Assembly (NCBI GenBank): GCA_965651255.1
Contig: CBFGRU010000035.1
Coordinates: 1-17,219 of the forward strand
Length of the DNA stretch: 17,219 nucleotides
Direction: 5' to 3'
Source: CBFGRU01 sp965651255
GTDB taxonomy: Bacteria > Planctomycetota > Phycisphaerae > Phycisphaerales > SM1A02
Below the pieces are notes generated by a model. The model was given only the letters and a program-made list of their open reading frames with translations. It ran no database searches and was not told the DNA's origin. The translations under genes and the position numbers were made by a program. Shown here in pieces: positions 1-8,400 of this stretch (positions are counted from its first letter, which is position 1; the number at the start of each line of letters is the position of its first letter).

Positions 1-53
1 AGAGCACTAGCTTTGCAAGCTAGGGGTTGCCGGTTCGATCCCGGTCCGCTCCA
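1..53 (+). tRNA. tRNA-Ala (anticodon UGC), 5' end cut by window edge
   Basis: The visible part starts in the D-arm. The anticodon stem is ctagc/gctag (10-14 and 22-26) around the loop tttgcaa, which gives anticodon TGC at 17-19. The T arm is gccgg-ttcgatc-ccggt and the 3' acceptor strand is ccgctcc with discriminator A at 53. The acceptor T at position 70 in tRNA numbering would form the G3:U70 pair that is the identity element of alanine tRNA, and A73 also fits alanine. CCA is not encoded. The 5' acceptor strand and most of the D-arm lie outside the window, so the gene is partial. Confidence 0.95.
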
Positions 54-81
54 TTCGAAGAAATACCCCGAGTTCAGCGCA

Positions 82-98
82 GGATTCGGTAAGAATCC
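82..98 (+). other. small hairpin downstream of the tRNA
   Basis: ggattc (82-87) and gaatcc (93-98) form a 6-bp perfect stem with a ggtaa loop. ccccg (66-70) and cgggg (99-103) can close an outer stem. No T-run follows, so it is not a canonical rho-independent terminator, but it could be a processing or weak termination structure for the tRNA transcript. The rest of 54-197 shows nothing recognisable. Confidence 0.3.
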
Positions 99-197
99 CG
101 GGGATCAGGGACACGGGGTGAGTTCCCTTGCCATGAAACCTGGAATGGTTCGCCGGGCGTCGCGCTTTGGCGGTGTACAGCCGCGCGGTACCATGCG

Positions 198-221
198 CTG
201 ACCAGCGGGCATGCTGGTCAG
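198..221 (+). promoter_or_regulatory. 9-bp perfect inverted repeat touching the lipase ribosome binding site
   Basis: ctgaccagc (198-206) and gctggtcag (213-221) are exact reverse complements around a 6-nt loop gggcat. The right arm shares its last two bases with the Shine-Dalgarno sequence aggag (220-224), which lies 7 nt before the lipase ATG at 232. In RNA the hairpin would sit against, and partly cover, the ribosome site. At DNA level it could equally be a dimeric repressor operator. The structure is seen directly; either role is inference. Confidence 0.45.
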
Positions 222-231
222 GAGCACGAGA

Positions 232-963
232 ATGGGCACCATCACGACCAACGACTACGCCGATATGGCGAACAAGGTGTACAACATCGACAATGTCTCA
301 AATCCGGAGGGCTTCGTCGTGCCCGGCTATACGCCCGACCTGTTCAACGAGGGCATGGCCTGGGGTGGAACGAAGACGAACTTCAAGGGCTGCGTGTATG
401 TGAGCAACACGACGCATGAAGTGGTCGTCGCGTTCCAGGGCACCAAGCTTTCAAAGGCCGGCGATCTGGTCGCGGATGTCCAGATCTTCCTCGGCATGCT
501 CACGCAGTACTCCGATGCCGCCTATCGCCTCTTCAAGCGATGTAAGGAGGTGTATGGCGGGTACGAAATGTCTCTCGTCGGTCACTCGCTCGGCGGCGCG
601 CTGGCGCAGGTCATCGGTCACTGGACGGGCGTTCCGTTCGTCACGTTCAATGCGCCCGGCATGTGGGCGCATCTTCAATTGGCCAAGACCGGGGCGCTGG
701 CCTCGAGCGCTCAGCAGATGAACTCCATTTCCGGCACGTTCAAGGGCAGCGCGCTCGCCAAGCAGACTGCATCCACCGGCCGTAACTTCCGCAACGTGCT
801 TGATATGTTCATCAGTGGCTATGGATCTCACTACGGCCCGGTGACGCGCTTCTGGGGAGCTGGCGGACACGGCATGGATGACATGCAGAAGCGCATCCGT
901 GACTCGCGGTGGGGCAAAATCAACCCGCTCGATGCTCGGTACAAGGAGTGGGGCGAGCTGTAA
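232..963 (+). CDS. class 3 (alpha/beta-hydrolase) lipase family protein
   Basis: A 243-residue putative triacylglycerol/ester hydrolase. The nucleophile elbow GHSLGG has Ser119 as the expected catalytic serine. It is preceded by VVAFQGT (residues 65-71), the position of the family's F-R-G-T oxyanion motif, here with Gln for Arg. Candidate triad partners are Asp191 and either His200 or His213 (GGHGMDD); these are assigned by position only. No signal peptide or membrane helix is visible, so the protein appears cytoplasmic or is exported without a classical signal. I chose ATG 232 because aggag at 220-224 lies 7 nt upstream. An upstream in-frame ATG at 211 lies in the loop of the adjacent hairpin and lacks such a site. 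The gene follows the tRNA and is not obviously co-transcribed with the methyltransferase 81 bp downstream. The substrate is unknown. Confidence 0.8.
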   Translation: MGTITTNDYADMANKVYNIDNVSNPEGFVVPGYTPDLFNEGMAWGGTKTNFKGCVYVSNTTHEVVVAFQGTKLSKAGDLVADVQIFLGMLTQYSDAAYRLFKRCKEVYGGYEMSLVGHSLGGALAQVIGHWTGVPFVTFNAPGMWAHLQLAKTGALASSAQQMNSISGTFKGSALAKQTASTGRNFRNVLDMFISGYGSHYGPVTRFWGAGGHGMDDMQKRIRDSRWGKINPLDARYKEWGEL

Positions 964-1031
964 CGATCGCAATCGAACGCCCTTCGTGTTCCCCCGCGCG
1001 ATGGAATACTGCACGTTTCGCGTCTGGTGCG

Positions 1032-1037
1032 TACACT
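1032..1037 (+). promoter_or_regulatory. candidate -10 element giving a leaderless methyltransferase mRNA
   Basis: tacact lies 7 nt before the ATG at 1045, the spacing at which transcription would start at or next to the start codon. No Shine-Dalgarno sequence is present (ggccgcc precedes the ATG). The -35 region is poor (ctgcac at 1009-1014). The hexamer and the missing ribosome site are seen; the leaderless interpretation is inference. Confidence 0.3.
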
Positions 1038-1044
1038 GGCCGCC

Positions 1045-1914
1045 ATGGCACAGCGCACGCAGAAAGAGCAGAAGAAGAACCGCAAGAAAGAGAAACCGAA
1101 GAAGCGAAAGGCCAACTGGCTCACCGCCGCGACGAGCGATCCGCACGATCTCTACGAGCGCAGCGTGCAGGAACCCGAGGCCGAGGTCGAGTTCATCCGT
1201 CAGGCGTGGAAAGAACAGCGCGGCCGACGGCCGACCGTGATTCGCGAGGACTTCTGCGGCACTGGCGCCGCAAGCGTGGCGTGGGTGATGAACAAGCCCG
1301 ACCACATCGCCTACGGGGTGGACATCGATCCAACGGTTCTCGACTGGGGCAGACAGCGCCATGCCAGTCGATTGACGCCCGCGCAGCAGAAGCGGCTGCA
1401 CCTGATTGAAGGTGATGTGCTCACCGCGCGAACGCCCGAGAAGCCCGAATGCATCCTCGCGATGAACTTCTCCTATTTCCTCTTCAAGACGCGCGAAGCT
1501 CTGAAGACGTATTTCCGAACCGTCTACAACAACCTCACCGATGACGGGTTGTTCCTCCTCGATGCCTACGGCGGAAGCGAATCGTTCACCGAGATGGAAG
1601 AGGAGCGCGACCTCGACGGGTTTACGTACGTCTGGGATCAGGCAAAGTACAACCCCATCACCGGTGAGGTGCTGAACCACATTCATTTCCGCTTTCCCGA
1701 CGGAACGGAAATGACGCGCGCCTTCACCTACGACTGGCGCCTGTGGACCCTTCCGGAGATTCAGGAAGTCCTGAAGGAGGTCGGCTTCACGAAGGTGAGC
1801 GTGTACTGGGAAGGGACGGATGAATCAGGTCAGGAAGGCAATGGCGAGTTCAGCCCCACGACCGAAGGTGAAGCGTGCGAGGGCTGGATTGCCTACCTCG
1901 TCGCCAACAAGTAG
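1045..1914 (+). CDS. class I SAM-dependent methyltransferase with Lys-rich N-terminal tail
   Basis: A 289-residue Rossmann-fold methyltransferase. Motif I is EDFCGTGAAS (residues 68-77), binding the methionine part of SAM. The acidic ribose-binding residue lies in YGVDIDP (90-96). EGDVLT (122-127) follows, and NFSYFLF (141-147) is at the catalytic-face position. Residues 4-22 contain 12 Lys/Arg, a disordered tail that could bind nucleic acid or ribosomes. The C-terminal 60 residues give the usual late beta strands. The substrate cannot be read from sequence. ATG 1045 is preferred over an in-frame GTG at 1027; neither has a clear ribosome site. The stop at 1912-1914 lies only 4 bp from the stop of the convergent GGDEF-EAL gene, with no intrinsic terminator between. 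Confidence 0.82.
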   Translation: MAQRTQKEQKKNRKKEKPKKRKANWLTAATSDPHDLYERSVQEPEAEVEFIRQAWKEQRGRRPTVIREDFCGTGAASVAWVMNKPDHIAYGVDIDPTVLDWGRQRHASRLTPAQQKRLHLIEGDVLTARTPEKPECILAMNFSYFLFKTREALKTYFRTVYNNLTDDGLFLLDAYGGSESFTEMEEERDLDGFTYVWDQAKYNPITGEVLNHIHFRFPDGTEMTRAFTYDWRLWTLPEIQEVLKEVGFTKVSVYWEGTDESGQEGNGEFSPTTEGEACEGWIAYLVANK

Positions 1915-1918
1915 TCGA

Positions 1919-3988
1919 TCAAGCCGCTTCACTCGCGCGACGGGACGATGGACCGGCCGCGGGCTTGATGGCCGGCGTCGCGCTTGCTTCAGCAGACGCA
2001 TCGCCCCCAACCCAGGGGTTCTTGCGCTCAAGATACTCCGCGATGAACTTCTCCGCATCGGGTGCGCTGTGCGGACGGGAGAAGAAATACCCCTGTCCGA
2101 AGTCACATTCGAGGGCCTGCAACTGGTGCAACTGCTCCTCGGTTTCGATTCCCTCCGCGACAATCGGCATCCGCAGATGGTGCGCAATCGCGATGATTGA
2201 CATCACCACGGCTGCCAGGTCACGCCGCTCGTTCATCGACTGAATGAACGAGCGATCGATCTTCAGTCCATCGATCGGAAACTGGTGCAGGCAGGAGAGT
2301 GATGAATAGCCCGTCCCGAAATCATCCATCCACAGCTTGATGTTCAGCGTCTTGAGCATGCCCAGCACCTCGAGCATCGCGCTGAGATCTTCCATGATCG
2401 CGGACTCGGTAATCTCGAGTTTGAGTGTGTCTGCTCGAATGCCGCTTGAAGCCAGAATCGTTTCGACACGGCTGAAGAGCATGGGGTCGGCCAATTGTTT
2501 AACCGAGAGATTCGCACTGACGGACAACTCATTGAGCTGCGGGAATTGCTGTTGCCACCGCGCGAGCTGATGGCATGCCTCGTTCAGCACACGACGCCCA
2601 AGCGGAATGATGAGTCCCGTCTCCTCCGCGATGGGGATGAACAATGCGGGCGAGATCAGGCCGCGCGTCGGATGCCGCCACCGCGCCAAGGCCTCGAAAC
2701 CGTTCAGCGCACCGGTCATCATGTTCACGATCGGCTGGTAGTGAACCTCGATTTCATCGTGATCAAGTGCGCGCCGCAGCTCATTCTCAAGCTCAAGCCG
2801 GGCGCGAAGTTCCTCGTGCATGGCCTGATCAAACACTTCGATGCGAGATCGACCCAACGACTTCGCGCGGTACATCGCGATATCTGCATCGCGCAATAGA
2901 TCATCCGCATCCACGTACTCTGGATTCGCAACCGCAATGCCGATGCTGACCGTGGTCGTCATATCGTGTTCATCGACCCGGAACGGAAGCGCCAGTGCCT
3001 GTTGAATGCGGCGCGCCAGGCGCAGCGGTTCGCTTGATTCCCTGAATCCTTCGATCAGCACCGTGAACTCATCGCCACCGATTCGCGCGAGCGTGAAGCG
3101 GCTGGCAGATGATCCTTGCTCGAACTGCTTCACTGCCATATGCACTCGCTCGGCAACCGCGGAGAGCAGGCGATCACCCACCGGATGCCCCAGCGAATCG
3201 TTGATCACCTTGAATCGATCGATGTCGAAGAAGATCACCGCGCAGTGATGCTGGCGTCCGCGAATGAACGGCCCAATACAATCGTGCAGGCGCTTCATCA
3301 GTTGGGCGCGATTGGCGAGGCCGGTCAGGTCATCATGCTGAGAACGATGCAGGAGGGCCGCCTCCGTCTCACGCCGCTCGGTAACGTCGCGTCCGACGAC
3401 GATGACGTTTCTGAGGCGGCCATCCGCTTCCTTCGATGGCTGAACATCAGCGGAAATCCAGCGCCACGCTGCGCCATCGGCCCGTATACGCAACTCGACC
3501 GTACGGCCTTGACCGTTGGCAAGACCCTGCAGCGCCTCGCGCGCAGCGGGTCGATCATGCGGTTCGATCTCGAAGAGCCGCCTCAGTCGAATGCCGGTCA
3601 CTTCGTGCAGGCGACGACCGACCAGGCGCAGCATTGCCTCATTCGCCCACTCGACCCGAAAATGCGCATCAAGAATGACGACCGGATTGTCCGTTCGTGC
3701 GGCGACAAGGGCCAGCTTCTCGGCCTCCTGCTCGGAGGCATGAAGATCGCGCTCGGTGCGATCAGCCCGGGCGTTGGCGGCCCGCTCCGAACCGCTGCGC
3801 ACCAGAACAACCACAGCTGCCAGCGTGCTGCACAGGGCGCCAAGCCAGAAGGTCGCGGCGCTCCCCGGCCCTTGATTGCCGGTGATGCTGGAGACCATCA
3901 GGGTCAGAAGGACACCGGCGACCAGCATGCCGATCGCGATGAAGAGTCGTGGACAAGTTCGCTCGAGTTGTGCCGCTCGTCGCGTCAT
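1919..3988 (-). CDS. membrane PAS-GGDEF-EAL cyclic-di-GMP protein
   Basis: A 689-residue protein that makes and/or degrades c-di-GMP at the inner membrane. Two helices (about 15-34 and 44-64) precede a PAS domain (about 92-207), a GGDEF domain (GGDEF at 304-308) and an EAL domain (EAL at 432-434). The expected EAL catalytic set is present: E432, N493, E525, D555-D556 in DDFGTGYSSL, K576, E612 and Q632 in GQGYFF. Phosphodiesterase activity is therefore likely. GGDEF is intact but the RxxD inhibitory site is missing, so the domain may be an active cyclase or a GTP-sensing activator of EAL. ATG 3988 has AGGGGG 9 nt upstream. An in-frame ATG at 4012, 6 nt after the preceding gene's stop, would add 8 residues by coupling and has no good ribosome site. 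It is the last gene of the minus-strand block. Confidence 0.93.
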   Translation of the reverse strand: MTRRAAQLERTCPRLFIAIGMLVAGVLLTLMVSSITGNQGPGSAATFWLGALCSTLAAVVVLVRSGSERAANARADRTERDLHASEQEAEKLALVAARTDNPVVILDAHFRVEWANEAMLRLVGRRLHEVTGIRLRRLFEIEPHDRPAAREALQGLANGQGRTVELRIRADGAAWRWISADVQPSKEADGRLRNVIVVGRDVTERRETEAALLHRSQHDDLTGLANRAQLMKRLHDCIGPFIRGRQHHCAVIFFDIDRFKVINDSLGHPVGDRLLSAVAERVHMAVKQFEQGSSASRFTLARIGGDEFTVLIEGFRESSEPLRLARRIQQALALPFRVDEHDMTTTVSIGIAVANPEYVDADDLLRDADIAMYRAKSLGRSRIEVFDQAMHEELRARLELENELRRALDHDEIEVHYQPIVNMMTGALNGFEALARWRHPTRGLISPALFIPIAEETGLIIPLGRRVLNEACHQLARWQQQFPQLNELSVSANLSVKQLADPMLFSRVETILASSGIRADTLKLEITESAIMEDLSAMLEVLGMLKTLNIKLWMDDFGTGYSSLSCLHQFPIDGLKIDRSFIQSMNERRDLAAVVMSIIAIAHHLRMPIVAEGIETEEQLHQLQALECDFGQGYFFSRPHSAPDAEKFIAEYLERKNPWVGGDASAEASATPAIKPAAGPSSRRASEAA

Positions 3989-4018
3989 GGCGACAAGCCC
4001 CCTTTCCCTCATCGATGT

Positions 4019-4948
4019 TTACCCGGTCTGACGAAGATCCGGCTGTTCCGACGCCACCGTGACGCGGTTTCGGCCGCGCTGCTTTGACTGGTACAGCGCC
4101 TGGTCTGCCGACTCAACGAGTTCCTGAGCGGAGGCCTGGCGGAGTGAACGAAGATCAGCGACACCGAACGATGCGGTGATTCTCAGGGCCGGGTCGCGAT
4201 CCCACCGCAGAAGCGCCAGCCGCTCGCGCCACCGTTCTGCGACCTGCATCGCCTCGGCCCGGCTGCCCTGCGGAATGATGACTGCAAACTCTTCACCGCC
4301 GTACCGACAGGCAATGTCTTCACCCCGCCGCTCATTGAGTATCTCCGCGAAGATCTCGAGCACCGTATCCCCGAAAGGATGGCCAAGTGAGTCATTGACA
4401 CGTTTGAAGTGGTCAATATCCGTCAGGATGAGCGCCACGTTCGACCCCCGACGGCTGGCCTCCTGCACCGCCTGGCGCAGACGCTCATCGAAGTATGCGC
4501 GATTCCACAGGCCGGTCATGGCGTCAATGCGCGCCCGTTCACTCAGGAGCTTGATGAGCTGGCGCTGACGCACGGCCGAGCGGACGCGCGCTTTCAGCTC
4601 AGCCACATCGAACGGTTTACTGACGAAATCAATGGCGCCGAGATCAAGCGCACGCACTTTGTCATCCGTTCGATCGTTGCAGGAAACGACAATGACGGGA
4701 ATGTCCTGGGTACTGCCTTCTGCCCGGAGCCGGCGAATGACTTCAAACCCGCTGATGTCCGGAAGATCCAGATCAAGCAGAATGCAGTCGGGCTGGAGAG
4801 ATACCGCCAGCCCAACGCCGTCTTCGCCTTTCATTGCGCCGTGCAGTTCCACGCGCTCGCAGCGGAGGTGCTGCTTCATCAGGCGATGAATCAGGATCGA
4901 ATCATCGATGGCCAGTAGTCGAGGATCGTGATGTCGAACAGTCCTCAT
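4019..4948 (-). CDS. PleD-like response regulator diguanylate cyclase (REC-GGDEF)
   Basis: A 309-residue phospho-activated diguanylate cyclase. The receiver domain (about 10-125) has the acidic pair D15-D16, phospho-acceptor D59 in LLDLDLP, Ser89 and Lys111 in SKPFD. The GGDEF domain (about 140-300) has an intact GGEEF at 217-221, the substrate-site signature DxDxFKxxND and an allosteric I-site R208-G-E-D211 exactly five residues before GGEEF. Product-inhibited c-di-GMP synthesis is expected. The neighbouring single-domain Hpt protein is the obvious phosphodonor, and the downstream EAL protein the obvious antagonist. Its stop is 6 nt before ATG 4012 of the next gene. Its own ATG has only a weak GGA ribosome site. 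Confidence 0.95.
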   Translation of the reverse strand: MRTVRHHDPRLLAIDDSILIHRLMKQHLRCERVELHGAMKGEDGVGLAVSLQPDCILLDLDLPDISGFEVIRRLRAEGSTQDIPVIVVSCNDRTDDKVRALDLGAIDFVSKPFDVAELKARVRSAVRQRQLIKLLSERARIDAMTGLWNRAYFDERLRQAVQEASRRGSNVALILTDIDHFKRVNDSLGHPFGDTVLEIFAEILNERRGEDIACRYGGEEFAVIIPQGSRAEAMQVAERWRERLALLRWDRDPALRITASFGVADLRSLRQASAQELVESADQALYQSKQRGRNRVTVASEQPDLRQTG

Positions 4949-5036
4949 GGGCGGTCCACACGATCAGCGGCACGGTCCGGGGCGCATGCACGGTCAAAGG
5001 TCGATACAGGAATCCACTCGCGAAGTCGTCGATCGA
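4949..5036 (-). other. 88-bp spacer between the Hpt and REC-GGDEF genes
   Basis: This is the only sizeable gap within the minus-strand block. It contains TTGACC, a good -35-like hexamer, but I find no -10 at 15-18 bp, no intrinsic terminator and no c-di-GMP riboswitch-like structure. It could hold an internal promoter for the two c-di-GMP genes; nothing positive supports that. Confidence 0.3.
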
Positions 5037-5435
5037 TCAGCCGGCACTGGCTCGGCGACAAAGGATGATCAGATCTTCCGCGCGCTCGCGAATGGCAGCG
5101 AGGTCCGCTTCGTCGCCCTGGATTGACCGCTCAACTTCGGCGGCCGCATCACCGATGACAGGAAAGCCGTAGCCGCCCGCGGCACCCTTGAGCTGGTGCG
5201 CCAGACGCCGAAGCGCTGCCAGATCCTGTGCATCAAGCGCCGATTTCAGATCGCCGATGCGCGCATCCATTTCCGCAACGAAGAATTCAACCAACTCGGT
5301 CAACTCCGCATCGCCAGCAAACTCGCTGGTCAACGGCGGCAATTGATCGGGCGACGGATTGGGGGCACGAAAATCCATGACATGGGGTGTATCGACCGAC
5401 CACGCGGGGGACTTCCGAGTTCGCTGCAGATTCAT
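5037..5435 (-). CDS. single-domain histidine phosphotransfer (Hpt) protein
   Basis: A 132-residue four-helix-bundle phosphotransfer protein. The phosphorylatable histidine is H80 in RRLAHQLKGAAGGYGF, the classical Hpt signature HxLKG. Helical regions flank it (about 40-70 and 97-130). No kinase is fused or adjacent, so it must take phosphate from an unlinked hybrid kinase. The REC-GGDEF protein just downstream is the natural recipient. Only 7 nt separate its ATG from the stop of the 1319-residue gene, and the nearest AGGA is about 16 nt away, which suggests translation coupled to that gene. ATG 5378 is an alternative start that keeps the whole Hpt fold, since conservation begins about there. 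Confidence 0.85.
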   Translation of the reverse strand: MNLQRTRKSPAWSVDTPHVMDFRAPNPSPDQLPPLTSEFAGDAELTELVEFFVAEMDARIGDLKSALDAQDLAALRRLAHQLKGAAGGYGFPVIGDAAAEVERSIQGDEADLAAIRERAEDLIILCRRASAG

Positions 5436-5442
5436 GATGAGT

Positions 5443-8400
5443 TCAGGGGTTTCCTGACGACTCGACCCTTCCAGCTTGCTCGTACAGAGGTAAGTACCGG
5501 TAATACACCTCCAGCATGAGCGCCGCAAGGGCGGTCTGGTAGACCCGACCACCGATGACCGCCCAGCGATCGATCGGGTCCCAACTGCCGGCCGCGGGGC
5601 CATCGGTCCGCTGGTTTGCCAGCAACGTCTGAGTGAGTGGGCCGTTCCAGGCCGACCATGCTTCACCCCCGTGCTGATACAGCGCCAGCGTCGCGTAATA
5701 CCAGTAGTACGTGCTCGCCTGCCGGTCCCAGACGGGCGGATGTTCAATCAGATACTCGGCCGACTCGATCATGCGCGGCTCCTCCGGACTACGACCGAGC
5801 AGTTGCTGACAGAACATCGCCTCGGCGGTCATGGCCGGTGAAAACGGCTGACCCGGCTGGTATGCATATCGACCGGGGAAGCGATCGTGAGCAACGCGAT
5901 CCAGCCACCGTCGTGCATGGGCATTGACATCCGGCGACAGTTCAATCCCCGCGCGCTGCGCGCTAATCAGCGCCATGATCTGCCAGCCGAAGACACTCGT
6001 ATCACCGAACTGCCCCGGCTCGTATCGCCACCCGCCGGAATCATCATGCCTTGCTTCGACGATGAAGCGGATGGCGCGCTCCACGATTGGCCGCAATGCT
6101 TCATCGCGCGTCATGCCGTACGCCTCCGAAAGCGCGATCGCCGCAATACCGTGGCTGTACATCGTCTCACCCGCGCGAAGATCGCCATTCGGTCGCTGGC
6201 GGGCGCTGAGCCAGTCAATCGCGCGCTGCACCCGCACCTGATACTCGCCTTCGCCGAAGTGGGTATGACCAGCGCCCAGGAACGCAAGCAACGAGAGACC
6301 GGTCGTCGCAACATCGGTTTCGTATCGGCCCGCGCCGAGGCACGACTCGCACTCGTCATCAAAGTGCTGCGCACTCCACGAGCCATCAGCATCCTGATGC
6401 GCTGCCAGCCACCGTAGTGCTGCTTGAACGGCGCGCTCCGTGGCGTCGCTGCCCCCACGTTCCTTCACCAGCTCAAGTCGGTTGGGCGCCAGGCGCTCGC
6501 GATACGCGGGAATCGCCTCGGTGGGAATGGTCGGTTCGACCAGTGCGGTCAGCGCCGAGGAGAAGTCCCCTTCCACCTCGCGCGCTGACGGTATGCGAAT
6601 CTCCGGACGCGATGCCTGATGTTCTCGATCGAACGCCGTCGCACCGGCGCGCTGCACCGGCTGGTCGATTGGAGACAACAGCTCAACATGGGCGGAGTGA
6701 TCATCTCCCTCATCAATCATCGCCGCCCGTGTTCGGTCATACTGAATACTCGGTGCCGCCGGAGGAGAGATGCGCAGCGTCTGCGCTGGCGCCTGTTCGA
6801 CGAAATCATCAGTGGGCACTTCGAGCAGTACATCGCCTTCGAGGTGCGCTTCAAGCGCAAGGAGCACGTCGAATCGGTCGCGATCGACCGATTCTGGACG
6901 CTCCGGTGTTGCCTCGATGTGCTCCAACGCTTCCATCTCCAACCCGCGCATCGCAGATTCTGGTCGTTCGATCGCTGGATCAACCGATGTCTTGATTGCC
7001 TCGATCTCGGGCGCGCCATCGTCCGTCGATCGTGCCTCCAGCCGTTCATCACTAGCCGGAATCGTTGGCGAGGCGATGACGATCACTGCATCGGCGGACT
7101 CACTCGACTCAGGCAGCGGTTCTTCACCGGGAAGCGCCAACTCAGATACGGTCGAGACGGCGAGCAGTGTTTCATCGCGCGACGCGAGCGGTACTTCGGC
7201 GGCCGGTCGCGCCGGAACGTCAGAGGTGACCGCCGACTCGAGCGGCAGCGTGGGAGACGGCCGGTCGATTGTTTCGACGGGGTCATCCTGCGCCGGAGCA
7301 CCAACGTGCACTTCCATCGCTACAGGTGGCTCGGTCGATTCATCGGTGGTGATGGAGCGCGCTCGATGCGCTCCCCCATCGCTGCTGGCGCGGACTGGTG
7401 GTATTTCAATCGGTCCCGCATCGTCAACGGGTGTGATCGGTGATTCTGCCGGGAGCGGCAGTGATTCACTCGAAGCGGCGTCAGAAAGTACCGGCTCCGA
7501 AGCACGCGCAGAATCCAGATCACGTTCCGGGAGCGCGGTCATTTCGACCGGAGCTGATTCGGTCGGTGCCGCGGCATCGATCGCCGGTGAAGGTTCGGCT
7601 TCGACCGGTTCATGGCGGTCATCACCATTGCTGAGCGCCACGTCAACCATCGGCGCGGGCGCATCTCCTTCATGCATGGTCGCATCAATCGTCGGTCGTG
7701 GCGCCGCATCGGTCGTGGGCACATCAGTTGGCGGCCGGTCGATTGACTCCTCGCGGCGAAGCTCGCGCGGCATGGACTGCGGCATACGCAACGCTTCCAG
7801 CGTCGCTGGCTCTGTCACCATGGCGATTGGCTCGACCGTGCGATCGCGTTCGATGCCGGTCGGTGGAGTCGGATGAGCCGCTGCCGGTGTGTGGTCGCGC
7901 GCGAGCGGAGCTGGTGTGTGTTCAACCTCGCGCAGGGTTGGCGTGAAATCCGCATGCGAAGGCGCTGGTTCCGCATCCGGCTGAGGCGATCGCGTGAATG
8001 GTCGCGCATCAACCACTGCCAGCATCGGCAGTTCCACCGGTGACTGCATCGCACCGCGAACCTGTGCGGCGAGCGAATGCTCGGCTGATCCTGTGGTCAG
8101 CGCGATGCGCGTCTCGCGACCTTCCTGCCAGATTTCGGAGAGACCCGTCGTGACCTCCCACACGGAAAGCAGCAGCAGAATCAGGCAGTGAAGAAGCGCT
8201 GAGGCAAGCAGACATCGCACCAGCAGCGACAGCCGCTCATTCTGAATCTGTCGCCAAAGGAAGAGAAGGAGGAGCAGCAGCGCCAGGAGAACCAGCAGCC
8301 ACCAGATCGCCGGCAGCCAGCGCGACCAGTCAATGGCGGCGAGTGAGAGATCGCGCTCCGCGAAGACTTCACGCGATTCGCTCTCGAAAAGGTCGTACGT

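Noticed and set aside
1..231. Integration site at the tRNA gene
   Set aside because: No integrase and no second copy of the tRNA 3' end was noticed in the window; the downstream genes look ordinary.
451..1686. 411-codon open frame on the minus strand opposite the lipase and methyltransferase
   Set aside because: It is antisense to two genes with clear family motifs, has no recognisable domain, and crosses both genes and their intergenic gap; long antisense frames are expected at this GC content.
1918..1969. 8-bp inverted repeat atcaagcc / ggcttgat as a convergent terminator
   Set aside because: The 36-nt loop and lack of a T-run make it a poor terminator; it lies mostly within coding sequence and may be chance.
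3116..4087. 323-codon plus-strand open frame opposite the PAS-GGDEF-EAL gene
   Set aside because: The opposite strand encodes complete PAS and GGDEF motifs; this frame has none.
5443..6450. Functional squalene-hopene cyclase or prenyltransferase
   Set aside because: The DxDD catalytic motif is missing and the domain is at the end of a membrane-anchored linker; no isoprenoid genes are nearby.
6619..7876. Plus-strand open frames of 274 and 368 codons (one very Ser-rich) opposite the linker of the 1319-residue gene
   Set aside because: They mirror the low-complexity Asp/Glu/Pro codons of the sense gene and carry no domain or convincing ribosome site.
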